Source of the DNA: Phoebastria nigripes
Taxonomy: Eukaryota > Chordata > Aves > Procellariiformes > Diomedeidae
Direction of reading: 5' to 3'
Assembly (NCBI GenBank): GCA_035582835.1
Contig: JAYKAV010002475.1
Span: 151,997 to 215,996 of the forward strand
DNA length: 64,000 nucleotides
Shown: positions 21,127 through 35,100 of the stretch, in pieces
Numbering within the stretch: the stretch's first letter is position 1
Layout of the letters: each line of letters starts with the position of its first letter
The notes under the pieces: model-generated
Database searches by the model: none
Seen by the model: the letters and a program-made list of their open reading frames with translations, nothing else
Told to the model about the DNA's origin: nothing
Translations under genes and position numbers: made by a program

Positions 21127-22220
21127 AAAGAGGACTCTCTGACAGTGTGATAAAAAGAAGGGATGTGGTTAAGTTCATGATCCTGCGCTTTACAGATTTC
21201 TTATATAGTCTAAGGACAACGAATGGCATGAAATCCAGGCTGGAAAGGCTGGAGAGGCTTCCCACGTTGGAATTCTGCTTGTCCAAGTGACATTACCTGA
21301 GAAAAGAGATTTCTTTCATCACCAATGTGCTGAGTAGACAAAAGAGAAGAAAGTGAAAGATTACATCCTGGGAACCTTTCTGCTCTATTACTTTTGTCAT
21401 GGCACACCTGCCACCTACTATCATCCCTGTTTTCCCAGATATCCCAGCTCCCAAAACACATGGTGCTAGAAAACAAGTCTTGTGCAGTCTGCTTATATGC
21501 TTGTGTGTAAGTATGGGGAAGGGAAGAAAACACTTCCAAACACTGGTTTCTTTTGGATTTTGCTGACTTTGGAGAGAAGAATGTCAACAGGGTGCCTAGG
21601 AGTGCCCTAGAGAGAGAACTGAGCTTTTAAAGTTGAATTTCCAAGAGACTAAGCCCAAAAGATCCCCAAAGGCAGTCAAGAGAAAACAGGATTGTTCACT
21701 GCAGTTCAATTCTCTTGTGAACCCTCTAAAGAAAACTCAGTTTTCTTCTTCATTCTTCTTTTTCATACATTTCTTTTTCATAATGACACTTGTATCATCC
21801 TTTCTTTCTTCTAGAGGTAGCATAGTTTCTCAGTGAGCTTCTAAATAAGGTGTTATAAAAGCTCAGGCAGAAAAAAAAAAAAGTCACAAAAGAGACAGAG
21901 GAGAGAAATGAGGAAAGATCTAACATGATATAAAGAATATAGGAGAAGGTAGCAAGAGATATGGATGAAATGAGAAGAAAAATCTGAAGAAACTTGAAAC
22001 AAAAAATGACTGAGACATACCTATGTTTCTATATAAATGTAGAGGGTGACACGTTTAAATAGGTCAAGATGCACAAGAAGCTGGGACACACCCCTTTAAC
22101 CCTAACAGCGTAGAAAGAGAGGCCAAGGAGAGGAGATAACTGATGAAGAACTGTGAAAGCAAACATCAAACGGACCTGTGGCAGTAAGAGTGACAGTTTT
22201 AGGCTTTAAACAGGGAAGCC

Positions 22221-22947
22221 TGTTGTGATGTTAAGCCTTGGCTAACGGCCAAAGGTCCACCCAGCTGCTCACTTACGCCCCCTCCTCTCCAGGACAGAAG
22301 AAAATAAGACGAAAAAAGCTCATGAGTCAAGGTAAAAGCAGGGAGATCACTTACCAATTGCTGTTACGGACAAAACAGACTTGATTTGGGGAAAATGAAT
22401 TTAATTTACTGTCCATTAAAATAGATACTGGTAGTGAGAAACAAAGACAAACATTAAAACACCACCTTTCTTCCCCCCTCTCTCAGGCTCAACTTCACTC
22501 TTCACTTCTGATGCCTCTAGTTGCCCCAGGCAATGTGTCAGGGGTGGGGTGTGTGTGGTCAGGCCACAGCAGTTTCCCTCTGCTGCAGCTTGCTCCTTAC
22601 TTTTTCCCCCTGTTCCAGTATGTGCTTCTCTCCATGGGCTGCAGGGAAATCTCTGCTCTGGAACCTGCAGCACCTCCTCCCTCTCCTTCTCTGCCCTTGG
22701 TGTTCACCCTCATGTTTCCCACTATTTTTCCCTCCTCTGACTGTCCAGCATCTTTGCCCTTTCTTAAATATGTTTTCCCCAAGGCACCGCGATCTTTTCT
22801 GAGGGGCTCAGCTGTGTCCTTTGGTGGGTCTGTTGGAGGTGGCTGGAACCAGCCGTGTCCAGCACAAGGCAGCCCCCAGCCTCTTTTCACAGAGGCCACC
22901 CCTGCAGTACCCACTGCCAGCACCTGGGCACCTGCATGGGCTTTACA
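22221..22947 (-). mobile_element. Solo LTR of a second avian endogenous retrovirus
   Basis: On the minus strand it starts TGTAAAGCCCATGCAGG (at 22947) and ends GGCTTAACATCACAACA (at 22221). This matches in layout a very common bird LTR family, including the block read on the plus strand as ACTTGATTTGGGGAAAATGAATT. A TATA-like ATATTTAAG lies at 22763-22771 on the minus strand. The 3' part resembles the LTR at 8886-9479, suggesting related families. No internal retroviral genes or target duplication are seen. Long frames inside (for example 22511-23026) are incidental to its GC-rich sequence. The right end is less certain than the left. Confidence 0.8.
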
Positions 22948-25900
22948 GCTGTTCGCTACTGAGCAATGTGGAGGTTGCAAGCAGCCTTACAGAAGGAGGA
23001 GCAGCTTAAGGTCTGCAGGAGGCTGATCCATTCCAGCTGTGGGTTTACAAGGTTCAGGGCTGTAGACTATTTATGGTCTGGGGACCTATACCTCCAGGAC
23101 CTGTTTCTTCAGGGAGACTAGCCAGGCAGGCTGCCACCTGCTTCCGCTTGTAATTTGTAGGGTTCAAGAGGGAGCTGCCCTTGTGAAGAGACAAAAACCC
23201 AGTGCAAACCTAACAGCAGCATGTTCTGCTTTTAAACATTTAATTCAGACACCTAAAGCACTGAGTAGCTTATGCACAACTACATTGCTGGTGAATTATA
23301 GTCCTCTTCTTTTTTTGACTGAATTTATTTCTCATCAGTTCTAATCTTAAGTGATAAAAAGGGCAGGTTTTTTGGGGTTTTGTTGTTTGGTTGGTTTCTT
23401 TTAATCTGATTTTAGCAGATTTTTTTTTTTTGTTTGCTGGCTCTTTTACTGATACTTAAATACTTCCTGAAATGTGCTTACTGCTTAGCGGGTGAAACAA
23501 ACAATTATTATTTATTAAGAAAACACTGGTATTCTATAGGTAAAACATATGATTAACCATTTCTAACTCTTTTTCATCTAATACTTGTCAGAAAGATGAA
23601 AATTTATCACTGATACCTCAAAGAGTTTAAGACAACATTTATACAGCCTTGGGAAAATGCACTTTTTGCAATTTTTCATCTGGTAGCATTTTTTGCCTTC
23701 TTGCTTCTTGCTTGTTTTTTTAAGGGAACTGCAAAGTTACTATGTTTGCAAATAGCTATAGTTTTATATTACCATTTAGAAAAAAACACATGAATGAAAA
23801 AAAATTATGAAGAAAATACATATTAATTTTAGCACTTCTGTGGAATAGAAAAGCTATTCTGCAGGCCTTTATAAATGCATAGAAAAGTGCTTAAATACAG
23901 ACAAATATCATCATGAATGTAGGTTGGTTTTATTTGCTTTCTGTAGCTTTGTGATTTGTATAAATCAGTTGTGCAAGAAAACTGCTAATCCAAAGGATTA
24001 AAAGCAAAAAAATCGCTGCAAATCTGGGGTTGGAACTAGGTTTTAAGCATGACAATCTGACTTAAAATAGCAGAGCCAGTGATTATCAGAAATGTGTTGC
24101 AGAGAATGGAAAACAATGGATTCAGTTCTGAACATTAACTTGGTCCCTTTTTTTTCTTTTCTTTTCACTTATTTTAATTCTCTAGGATGTAAAGGCCCTC
24201 TAGTTCCAACTCCAAACCAACAGATCTATTTGTGTTGAAATTCTCTGCACTTTGCAAGATGTGCCTTTATAGTAAATATTTTTTTGAAGGAAAATTAGCT
24301 CTGAAAAGACTTCATATGAATACGTGGTCTGTATCAAAATTGCACATTTGGTATTGATCCAAATTTTTCATTATCCATCTGCATGTTCAGAATCGAGTAG
24401 GAATGGCCAACTGCTTTCTATATGTGTACTTTTACTGCAGAAATGAGATCAAACCTATTGAAAACATCTGAGAAGAACAGGCATTGAGCTCTCCTCCATC
24501 TGCATTTCGGTGATACACTTCAAACCTTTTGAGGATTTTTTCTGAGAAGCTTTAGGGATGATGCACACTTGAAGCCAGTGAAGAATCCACTGAACATTCC
24601 TACATCTGTTTTGTCTAACCTTCAGTGTTTAAGGAAGAAGAATGCTAAGGGGATATAGGAGAAGGGGAGCAGAGGAAGGGTGTTTGTGAATTTACAACTT
24701 CAGGTTGTTTGAAAGTGTTTTATTTTTGGGATTGTTTTCATGTGTGGGTGTACCTATGTGGGTATATGCACATGCATACAATTGCTCTCCTAATGTTTTA
24801 AAGAAATGTTATTTCTCTAAGAAAAGAATGAACTTCTTTTAAGGAATGTGTATAAACCACATAATGTATTCATAACTAAGTGTCTCATCCTGCTTCTGAT
24901 TAATATTTTGTAGACCACGTATTTAACATATTTTTGCATATTTCCTCTATCTCTTGCCAGAATCTTTCTTCGCTTGAAGTCAGGTATTAGCAAAAGAGAT
25001 TTGACTCCTAGGAATTTCTGTCTTTCAGTAACCTAAGTTATTTTAGGTATATACGTTTAAAGAAAAAAAAAAATCACCTAAACAATGAAACTGTTGCTGT
25101 GTTACTTTTCTTGTACCTTGGAAATCAGTCTAGGAGTTACAGTTCCGTTTTTTCCCACTCCAGTTAAAAATAGTTGCCACACTGCCACCTTATGGCTAAC
25201 ATAGATTTTAAAAGTAAAAACACGTCTCCCACCGAGCTTGTGTTTTGATATTTCAGCATCTCATGTGGTTTCCACCGTGTAACTGTAACCCCTCCTGAGA
25301 AGCACCTTAACCTTCAGTTTAAACTGAAACATCGTTACCTGACTGGCTTTGTTTCTCAAATTGTAAGAACACAGTACAAGGCAGTGCACACAGGAGGCTT
25401 AACATTGGGCAGGCAACATCTAATCTCATTTTTACAATGATGTGAAACTGTATGAAAGTCTTTGATTAACATCTGCTCTCCTTATGTGGCTCAAGTCTAT
25501 ATACTGTACATTATGTGAATAATGAAAAAAAACCCTAAATGGAACCCAAATCCATTGAATATGCCTTTTTTTTTATTCCCAGTGCATCTATGAGCAGTGA
25601 GAAATTAAACAGTGACACACACTTAACAACTGCATGTGCAAAACAGAAAATTCTTTTAATGAAATTAAATGCAAAGATAAAGGTGATTCAATGTACTCTC
25701 TAGTAGATGTGTGGTTCCAAATACATTCAACTTTCTCAAATGTGTGCAAAATATCTCAAAGTAAAAGTATGCATCACTCTCCTTATTTAAACAATTTAAA
25801 ATGACACAATGCCTGCCAAAATCAAAACTGGAAGTAAACAATTTACCTTTATCAAAGGTATTAAGAATCATATGAGATCATCCCTAAGTAAAATAATAAT

Positions 25901-26044
25901 AAACTCACCCTAATTATCCAATCTTTTTGTTCTTTAAATCTTCCAAACAAAATTCTTGCAAATAAGTTCTCAGGAATAAAAAGATCCCTTCTGAAAGAGC
26001 AAGAATTGACAAATGGCAGAAGCAGGCACTGAACAAGTATGTTA

Positions 26045-26075
26045 GGTTAGTATTAATAAGGTTAGTATTAATAAG
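26045..26075. repeat. 15-bp tandem duplication
   Basis: GGTTAGTATTAATAA is present twice head to tail without a mismatch. Confidence 0.9.
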
Positions 26076-26249
26076 AATATTTTGCAGCAAATAAAATGTT
26101 TGATAAAAAAGCACCTAAGTGTTGTCTACTTATTTAACTTATTTTGTAGTTGGTATTATTATGTGGAAATTTTTTGTTCTTAAGAGCCTATGAAAATAGA
26201 ATCCAAGAACATGCAAATGGCTTTCAGACACTGCAGTACTACAATTAAT

Positions 26250-26288
26250 TTAAAAAAAAAAAAAAAGAAAAAGAAAAAGAAAAAAAAA
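26250..26288. repeat. A-rich tract with (AAAAAG)n
   Basis: A poly(A) run leads into three AAAAAG-type units. It may be an old retroelement tail, but no element body is recognised on either side. Confidence 0.85.
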
Positions 26289-26671
26289 TCCTTATTAAGC
26301 AAAGCATGCTTAATCATTAAATCAGTATAACTGAATTGAATGACTTCATCGTACTGTTTATGTGACTGAAAACCTCTGTATCAGGCATCATATGTGATTT
26401 TTCACAATTACTCATCTGAAATTCACAGTCAGTCAATATTCTCCAACATTTGTTTAACTTGTATTCTCTTGGAAGCATCTGTGCCAGCAAGTGCATTTGC
26501 TGAAATAGTGTGGAAGGAAATTCAAAAGGATTTTTTAATAGACTTGAGATAATGTGGTGATTTTTTTTTTTTTCCTTTTTCCTTTCAGTATTCATCCAGA
26601 TGTAGTCAAAAGCATATGAGCATGCAGAAAAATGCCAGTAGCAAACCCAGTCTTTTTCCCTGATGGTTATT

Positions 26672-26736
26672 AAACCAAACCAAACCAAACCAAACCAAAC
26701 CAAACCAAAACAAACAAACAAAAAACCCAAAAAAAC
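26672..26736. repeat. (AAACC)n pentanucleotide microsatellite
   Basis: At least seven nearly perfect AAACC units pass into AAAC/AAAAAC variants. On the minus strand this creates the artificial FGLVWFGLVWFG reading frame. Confidence 0.95.
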
Positions 26737-27707
26737 CAGCTGCTGAGTATAATATGAAAATCATAGATGGGATTCTTTATGAAGAAAGTCAGTTCAAAAT
26801 ACTACTAAGGGAGAAAACAAAGAGAAAACATCCTGCAGGCAAATCTGTACTAGACAAAACAGTATGAATGCAGCTCCATGAGAGAAAATTTCCCTAGCAA
26901 CAGGATGACTTTTATGCCCCCCCAATATGATTGACACAATAGATGGAACCTTGCTGAGAAGACCTACTCTAAACTGGTTGTATAGAGCTAGAAAATTCAC
27001 TCACATGGATTATGTCTGGAATGCTTAAATCAAATGTTTTTTTCTAAAAGGGAATTACGAATATATTTCCTACCATAGGATTGTCTAAACTGTGCGTAAA
27101 GCATAATCCTTTAGTAGCACTGAATAATCTGTTGTGTTTATATTCTGAAAATAAGGACTATTATTGCTTTGTTTGCATAATATTAGAAACAATATGTAGC
27201 ACAACTATTTAATTCTAAAGAAAAGGCAATGGAATTAATCAAACTGTCTCTTTTTGTGCTGAGTTCCATTGAAGTGGTAATTTGAGTGTTTATTTTGATT
27301 TTCACATATTTGTGAGACAACAGATTACATTTGTATAACTGGAAGAAAACTCAGTTAATGAACTAAGTCTCTAAAGAAGAATTGGTGGAAAACATTCCAT
27401 GACAAAACTGAACATGTTATATTTCTGCTCCAAGCAAACTCAGCTCCTTTTTGACGGACTATGCAAACTTACCTCCAAATACTATAATTACTATTTGCAG
27501 TTGTTCTCCAAAACCCAAAATGTATCTTGCTGTGTGTTTATACATCATAATTTGTTGTTTTGTATAAAACCTTATTTCAACAGCCCAAATTATTATGTAC
27601 TTTGCGCAACAGTGTATTAAGTATTTATTTTGGACTTACTGTTCAGTATGCAGACCCCTGTAATCTTCTGTGTGTCCCATTCAGTTCTTGGAGTAAGATG
27701 AAAATTA

Positions 27708-27750
27708 TTAATTTACCTGATGATCTCATTAATTTACTCTGATGATCTCA
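27708..27750. repeat. About 22-bp tandem duplication
   Basis: TTAATTTACCTGATGATCTCA is followed directly by the same sequence with one inserted T. Confidence 0.85.
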
Positions 27751-30700
27751 TATCATATTAGCTTCTCACCAAAAATGAATTTATATTTCCAAACTGCAAT
27801 GTGGTTAACTACTACTGCCCTTCATGCTTTGCAAATGGAGAACAAATGCACAGAGATTTCAATCCAAGAATATTTACTATTTTGAGAAAGTCAACATAGA
27901 AGATGAAGACCATGATTTTTTAAGTGTATGTAGAAATGCATATGTAATTTCCCTTGCAGTAAAACACCTCTAGGTCTTTAGTGTATCAATACAGCTGTTG
28001 AGACACAATAAAAAATGAAAAGGGGCAGGACTTTTCTATTTGCCACATGAAGATCCAACAGTTCTTCAAATCACACACCAGGAATTTCAGGTCAGGTACA
28101 CAGAAAACAAATGAAATGTACTACACATCCCCACTAACACAGCAAAACAGAGTATCATTTCACTATTATGGTGTATAAACTGTATACACAGTTTATAAAT
28201 AATGTAGTCAGATTTCCCCTTACAAATACAGTTTTCAAGAGTAAAGGAGCAATGATGTGACTAATAAGGAAGTTCAAGCCGACAGTGAAGTAGGTTCTCT
28301 TGTGTGCAGTTGATGCGGACAGAACCTGAGAAAATTTTGGTCTAGTTTCCCTACAGTGCATTGGAACATGTGGCAAAAAAAATCTGCTTCCCACTGAAGT
28401 GTTCTGTAACCTAGTTTTTTGATTTTTAAAAGGATCTAACAAATTTCTCTATTAATATGTACCACATTAATAAACAAACACAAAAAAATTAATTATTTCA
28501 TTTCATATAAGTTTTAATGGGTTTGGACTAAAGTACTCCTTCTGCCCTGGAGAAAAGATTCAGTAATATTATTTCTCTAAATTACTTGCTAGACAAACAG
28601 ATGAACTGTCCTATACACAAATACAGTCAATAAAGTCAAAGATCTACTCAGTGGGTGGGTTAAATTTAAGAATTACTGGAGATTCATTAAAAGTACCTCT
28701 GCATTTTGGAAAACATTGTGGCATTTGCATGGATGAATGTATTTGTGTAAGCCTAATCTCAGTAGTACAAGTAAAAATAGTAGTGAAAAGGAAGTGTCAC
28801 TAAATGCAGCAATTCCTTCCTTGAATCCTCAGGCTTCTGGCACATCCTGTTACTATTCCACTGTTACTACTGCTACATCTGTTATTCAGTTTAACGTGTA
28901 TATGTTACAACTGTACACCTTTACTATATTTTCTTTGTAGCTAATGAGATGATTTCATCTATTTGTGGGAGTTTTTAATTTGTTAAGAGGTAGGGTTTTA
29001 ATAGATCAGTTGCACATCAAAATGAACCAGGAGTCAATGAAGACTGCAAGAGCACTGATTTCATGTTTCCCCTGAGAAAGGTCGGTATGTGGGCAGGCAG
29101 TTTCTTGAACAAATACACTGGGTATAAGGAATGCGGTAATCTAATTTAGAAAATGATAAAAAGCATGGATAACAGAAAAAAAGATTACATTAAAAAGGAA
29201 AAACCTAAACAACATCAAAAAATCAAGTCTTTCTTAGTAACAGGACTTCTTAACTTTTTTTTATCTCTGTATGTACTTCTAAGTGTTTGCTTTATGCCTG
29301 TAGTATGAAAGGAAAGTTGCATGAGGGAGATCACTCTTGGGGAAAAAAAAAAAAGGGAAATCAAGTGTATAATAGTTTCCATGCCACAACTAAGTAATCG
29401 AGAGTTATACAACTGGCCTCCAAACTAATTATTTCCCCTTTATAGCAACATATCTGAACGTTACGTGGAAGAGAGAAAATAGGATGGGGTGTCACAAGAT
29501 GATAATTAGAAACAGAAAAAGCAAAAGAAAGTTTCATTTCTCTGCAACTGGAACAATCAAAAGGGAACAAGGACCCTTCAACTGAAGGTTATTAATTTGT
29601 ATCTACTATATTTGAAGATTTAATATGGAAGCTGTAAATAAGCAAATTACCATCTGTCAGAAAAATTTTCACTATTAATTTAAATGAATGTCCTTAGGCA
29701 AGCTAACATTTTGTTAGACTGCAGGCTAGTTCTACAATAGAAAAATGCATAAATAAACAGTTAATTTATTTCAAAGTTCATTTTCCATGTTTGTACTAAT
29801 ACGAAAATAAACTTCTATAACCAAAACACTGTGTTTGTAAGAATGAACAACATGATGAGTGACCTCCTTGTACGATACACGATTAAACGGTTCTTGTTAT
29901 TCTGTTTGTCCCCTTTCTTTCTTTAAAGGTGACTTTTACATTGTAAAATTTGGTTAGAACACATGTGCCTTGCAAAGGTCAAACTGTAAAGCTTTTTATC
30001 ATGAATCTGAGGCAGATAAAAGCTACTCTGTGATTTATGTTTATATACTGTACAAGATGTCAACTATGAGAAGTAACCTTGGTCAGTTCCTCAAACAAAA
30101 CTGTCTCAGAGATGCCCTTAGTGGCTGAAACCACCGTTTGTCCTCTGTAATACATAAAAGGTTCTGCTAAATATGTTTTACCTAACTCTGCCCAGAAAAG
30201 AAACACACTGTAAATGTAACTGCTTACATTATGCCCTTTTGAGCATGTCTACAGAGTGCAAAGGAGAGCAGAGAGAAGATACTGCTGTAAGCACCTATTA
30301 AGCTCTTATGTCTGTGTAGGGAAATGCTGCACTGCACAGAGACCTAAGGCAGGTCATAAAAAGCAGGAGTTTGTGCACTATTAATTACCACTATACTGTC
30401 ATATTTTGTCTACAATTCAGATAACCTCCAGGAGAAAAAAATCTTTGTATTTTCACCAAGTACAAGCTTGTAAAAATGGATCTTTATAAAATAACACAAG
30501 TGTCACATGATTCACATGTTATTTTTTCCTTATTCACATCATCCCATGACCTGTTTGGGAAAAATAAAAATCAGAGAAAAAATATATATAAACGAATAAA
30601 CTTTGTATGAACAGAAATGCTATAAGCTTATCAAGTTGATGATCTATAATTCTAATGCAACAGTCACTGCCATACTTTAAAAGATAACTTGAGACTATAC

Positions 30701-31340
30701 ATAAGAAAGAGTTAAAGTAGTCCAAAGGAACAAGTTGCTTTTAATTCCACAGCAGACCTTTAACTTTACATTCATAATGTGAGGGTTTTTTTAATATAAC
30801 AGCCTTTATATTCCTGATTTGCATGACAGTGGATATTGTCATTTTCCAGGAAAAAAAAAAAAAAAAAAACAACGTGTAATTTATCTCTTTTTGTTCCTTG
30901 TACAGACATTAATATTCCAGTACTGGTCAAGGTATTAGCAATATAATGATTACTGTGCTAATGAGGATGTACCAGATGCTTCAAGACTGCAAACTCATCC
31001 AGGACATACTAGACATATCCAGAGTCCACAGCCATTTCTCAACTTCCAGGAAGCCAGTAAAATACTGAGCCTTCTTTACCAAAAGCCCAGCTACTTATAA
31101 GTGTGGGAAGGGTGTTTGGCTGAGATGCAGATAACCTAAAAATTATAGGTCTGAGAGTGAGTAATTAATTTAAAGATCACAGCTTAAGTGGAAAGCAAGT
31201 TGGAAGGGGTGCAGAAAAACAGACAGTGTTTGACAAAACTTAAAACAATCTCCACTTTCATACTTCTCTTCAACCAAACTTCATGAGCCATAACTTCACT
31301 AGAATTGTATTTTCAGGGACGTGCTGATACTGGTCACTGG

Positions 31341-31345
31341 GCTTG
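31341..31345. repeat. Target-site duplication, left copy (GCTTG)
   Basis: GCTTG abuts the TG start of the LTR at 31346 and recurs at 32106-32110 just after its CA end. Confidence 0.85.
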
Positions 31346-32105
31346 TGTGATGGTGTGTTCCCCCTGCCCCTGACCTGACCTTTTCCCATAACCCTGCTCA
31401 AGCAATAACCACCTGTGGCAACCACAATGGATGTGTCTGGTCGTGATGGATGCATCCAGCTCAAAGTGGATTTTGGGGAAACAGATAACAGCACAATAGG
31501 CAATGCGTCCACCTAATCACCATGCTGGTCAATGTCCAACTCAAGCCAAATTTGAAAGAAACTAACGTCTACAGCTGGTATGTAAATATGACTATGAGTC
31601 AATCATCTTACCCCCATAAATAGTGGGCTGCACGCCGGGATCTCCCCTTGAGTAGGGATACCTCTCAAGGTTACTCCTCGAGGTTGAGAGATTCCTTGCT
31701 GCAACAGATCCTCCGTAAGTGACAAATAGCATGCTGAACTTGGAAATCTTAGCTAAGTGATATAAAGGACTGATTGTGCATATATAATCCTTTAGACATA
31801 AACTGTTGACCGAGTCTGGGACTAGGACTGGATCCAGCCGCACGTAGACTCCTCTAAGGGAAGTTTAGAAAGCACGGGGATCCTTTCTGAAACTCATGAC
31901 TCAACAGGAGGGTCTCCCTGACAGTGGTGTCCGACCCTGTCCTCTATGCAGTAAATAATCAAGTGTACCTTGCCATCGAATCTTGTTGAACCACTGTCAC
32001 ATTTACCATTGGACTTTGTCAACTCACTGTCATACATCAATAAACATATTGCTGCTTCTCTCTTACAAGTGAAGGGCATCTCTCTCTTTCACTCCATCTG
32101 TGACA
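31346..32105 (+). mobile_element. Solo LTR of an endogenous retrovirus, with TSD
   Basis: The 760-bp element starts TGTGATGGTG and ends CATCTGTGACA. It is flanked by a perfect 5-bp direct repeat GCTTG (31341-31345 and 32106-32110), the signature of retroviral integration. On the plus strand it has a TATA-like CATAAATAG (31615-31623) and an AATAAA poly(A) signal (32039-32044) ahead of a pyrimidine-rich 3' end. No primer-binding site or coding sequence follows, so the provirus has been reduced to one LTR by recombination. A 5-bp duplication is compatible with class III (ERVL-like) elements, but the family name is not certain. Confidence 0.9.
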
Positions 32106-32110
32106 GCTTG
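32106..32110. repeat. Target-site duplication, right copy (GCTTG)
   Basis: Second copy of the GCTTG sequence at 31341-31345. Confidence 0.85.
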
Positions 32111-35100
32111 CACTGTATATTCTTGCTCTTTTGGAGAAGTAGTAGTGCAAAGGGGCAAACACCGAATTGTACTCTGATTTTGTACATTGATCCTTCTTTG
32201 AAGTCAGCTATCAGCAAATAAACAGTTTGCAGTTGCACATAAACTATTGTAATTACAATCTCCCCAAAACAAATTTGCACTGTATACAAAGATTAGTGTG
32301 TGAAATAGAAATTCTTGTTCCTCTGCTACAGGATGTTTGCAGTAAAGTGTCATATTTTGACAAATATCATATTTAGTTCACTATTCAATGCAATGAAATA
32401 CAGTCACCAATGTTTATCTGTCCTTCTTAGTAATTTTCATACCATTTCTTCTTTGAATAATATTTGGAAATATTCTGTCCCTCTGGAGATTCTTTTAAAA
32501 ATAAATAAATTACTGAAATCTATAAAAAAAGGCATATATTCATACTTTGTACCGAGACAAAAGACAACAGAGCAACTAAAACAGCATTATGAAAAAGAGT
32601 TTTACGCAAACTCATTTCTACAACATATCTCTCAATAAAACAAACATTAGTAACATTTTGTTTCTGGTGATTTTACCAGATTATAATGTTTATTTACAGT
32701 ACAAAAATAATAAATCTTACTGATCTCTGCATATAAAATTGTGGTAAACAAAAACACACAGCCAAATGAGTTAAGTCAGGGCTTATCCAGAGGCTATTAA
32801 GCATTTATAATAAACTATGTGAAAGATTTACAAAGCCACAGGCTTATCTGGGACTGCTGTGAAATGCAGCTCTTTCCACTGGGTTTAATGCAGAATCATG
32901 TGATATTCTCAAAGGGTAAACTCAAAGCTTGCTTGTAAACCATATCTTAAAAACACATAGTTTTACATTTTTGGGAGAATGAACATGGAATAATGCCTCA
33001 CATTAATTGTAACTATGTCTCACAATTAATACCCTACTAAATTAGACAGAATTATTTAACCCTTACTCCATTAGTTATATGAAATTCACAAGGGCGAAAG
33101 AGCTTTCAGAGTAGTAATTACTGTATAGGTACTTGGAAAACAGAAAATCTCTGAATTTATTTCCTGTATTTTGATGAGCCCTCAAATATGACCCCTTTCA
33201 ATTATTTTACAGCATGTTTTGCTTTGCTGTCTCACTTACAGAACACATACAGTAACCAGGTTTTAATTTTTATGGTAATTTTTTTTTTTTTAAAGAAATT
33301 CAGTAGTAGAATAGGATTAAAATGCAACCCTTCAAAATCACACTACATTGACATAAATAATTACTTGCAGGACAGTAACATAATCAAACCCTATCAACCA
33401 ATTGACACACATAGATTCCAACAGATTTCTGTCACCACTAGCAGATCATAGATTTTAAAAAAATTTACTCGTTCTTTGACATAGTTAGGCATGTTGGGAA
33501 AAAAAAGAAATAAAGATTATGGGTCAGAATTTTCTCACTGGTATCTAGGATTACAGTTTGAACAGAACAATCTTTTAAATTATTCTTTTTCTTTTTTCTA
33601 TCCTTCTAGAAAGATGTTTAAATGCAAAGGAAAGACAGGAAAGAAGCAGACCTCTTCACAAATTATCCAGAAAAATGTCTTCAGGGAGAAATCATACAAT
33701 ATTGCTGTTCCTCATGCAAAAGCCTTTGAATGTTATAATTCCTATCAGCAAAACAAAGCTAATATGATAGGGAAAAAAAGTAGCAAATTTTTGTTATGTG
33801 AGAAAGAGATAATTTCCAATACATATAAGGAAACAGACTTTTTGAAGAACAATGCATAAGTCTCTCACAAAGCCTACATTTGTGTTTGAAGATTTATTTA
33901 GTGTCTTGTGGAGATGCATTGTGGGCATTTATGGAGCTGGATTTTTATCAACATGTTTTAGTGATGATTTACAAGCAGTGGCAAGATGGGGCCAGGAAGA
34001 ACATGCAGAAGGGTTACTTCAGAGAGTGATGTCATGCAGAATTAAAACACAGGGAACAGATTTTAAAGAGAAAAATTGGTGAATGTTCACAGGAACAGAG
34101 TGCTGTTCAAATGTGATACTGCAATGGTAAACCCAGCATTACCCACCTAAGAAATCTGGCTTTCAGTGAAGCCTGAATCAACAAAAACAACACCATGACT
34201 CAGTTATGAGGATCTCATCAGTGATTCTAGAGGCACAGATCAGACCAGCTCTATCGACTCTAATTTCAGGTGGTAACAACAGCAAAAGCAAATGACATCA
34301 AAGGCAAGATAAAAGACATCCATTGGTTGTAGTTATCAGTAGATTTATACATTGGTTGTGTTAATTGACAAGTTTCTGTGGATAAATACCAGATTATTCC
34401 ATGTGTTTCATTGCTACAGCAATAGCATTGCTTCAGAAGTTCCATAGTGTAATATAGCAATAACTATTTTATGTGGACAATTTTGTTTTCTTCCTTGGAT
34501 AATCATTATTGGGTGAAGCTTTGTAATGTTGATATAAATTAATCATTCCATATTGGGTATCTGAGAAACAGAATAGAAACTTCTGTTTGTAGAATACCTT
34601 TGTCCCCGGCAGGGAAGGCAACTTAGTCCACTAATGAGATAAAGAGGATTCTAGCATTTTCAGCCAATGCCTAAAAAGTCCAGAGATTTTGGTCTGCAAT
34701 GTTATAAGATATTATATTATATGTTAATAAAAGTTTGTTAAAAAATCCTAATCAAACAGCTATGTTATAGTACAGTAAAGCACAAATATACCATATATAC
34801 AGGACAGACATAGGAGAGATAAGACAGTATTGACCAAGATTAATGCGCACCATAAGAGAGAATAGAATTCAATTGAAAGGGAAAACTAGAAAAAAAGCCT
34901 GGAAGATCCAACCACATATATTGTAAATGCCTAGGTATTATCATTACATTTAAGCTACAATTACATGCAATTGGAGACAATGATTATCAACAGTGCACTA
35001 TCTTGAACAGCTGAATCAGCTGTTACCATGAAATATTGAACAACCTAACCTTAAATTGCAAGAAAACATTCCTAAACAACAACAAGCTCAGAAGAAATTA

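Larger units (their letters stand above)
14851..22220. other. AT-rich single-copy DNA, no gene seen
   Basis: No reading frame here is recognisable. Simple-sequence tracts are listed separately. The block 19.4-19.7 kb has a more even composition with several TAAT cores and might be a regulatory element, but nothing decisive is visible. Confidence 0.55.
22948..31340. other. AT-rich single-copy DNA, no gene seen
   Basis: No recognisable coding region. Simple repeats and short duplications are listed separately. Evenly composed stretches at 25.1-25.4 kb and 30.0-30.35 kb are possible noncoding functional elements, without direct evidence. Confidence 0.55.

Noticed and set aside
22511..23026. 171-codon plus-strand frame and overlapping frames
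   Set aside because: They lie mostly in the GC-rich LTR at 22221-22947; overlapping frames on both strands are expected there.
26317..26730. 137-codon minus-strand frame with FGLVWFGLVWFG
   Set aside because: The repeated peptide is a translation of the (AAACC)n microsatellite.
33491..33859. Candidate exon after an acceptor-like tract
   Set aside because: The translation is low-complexity K/N/S-rich and unrecognisable, and the reading frame has no donor or neighbouring exon evidence.
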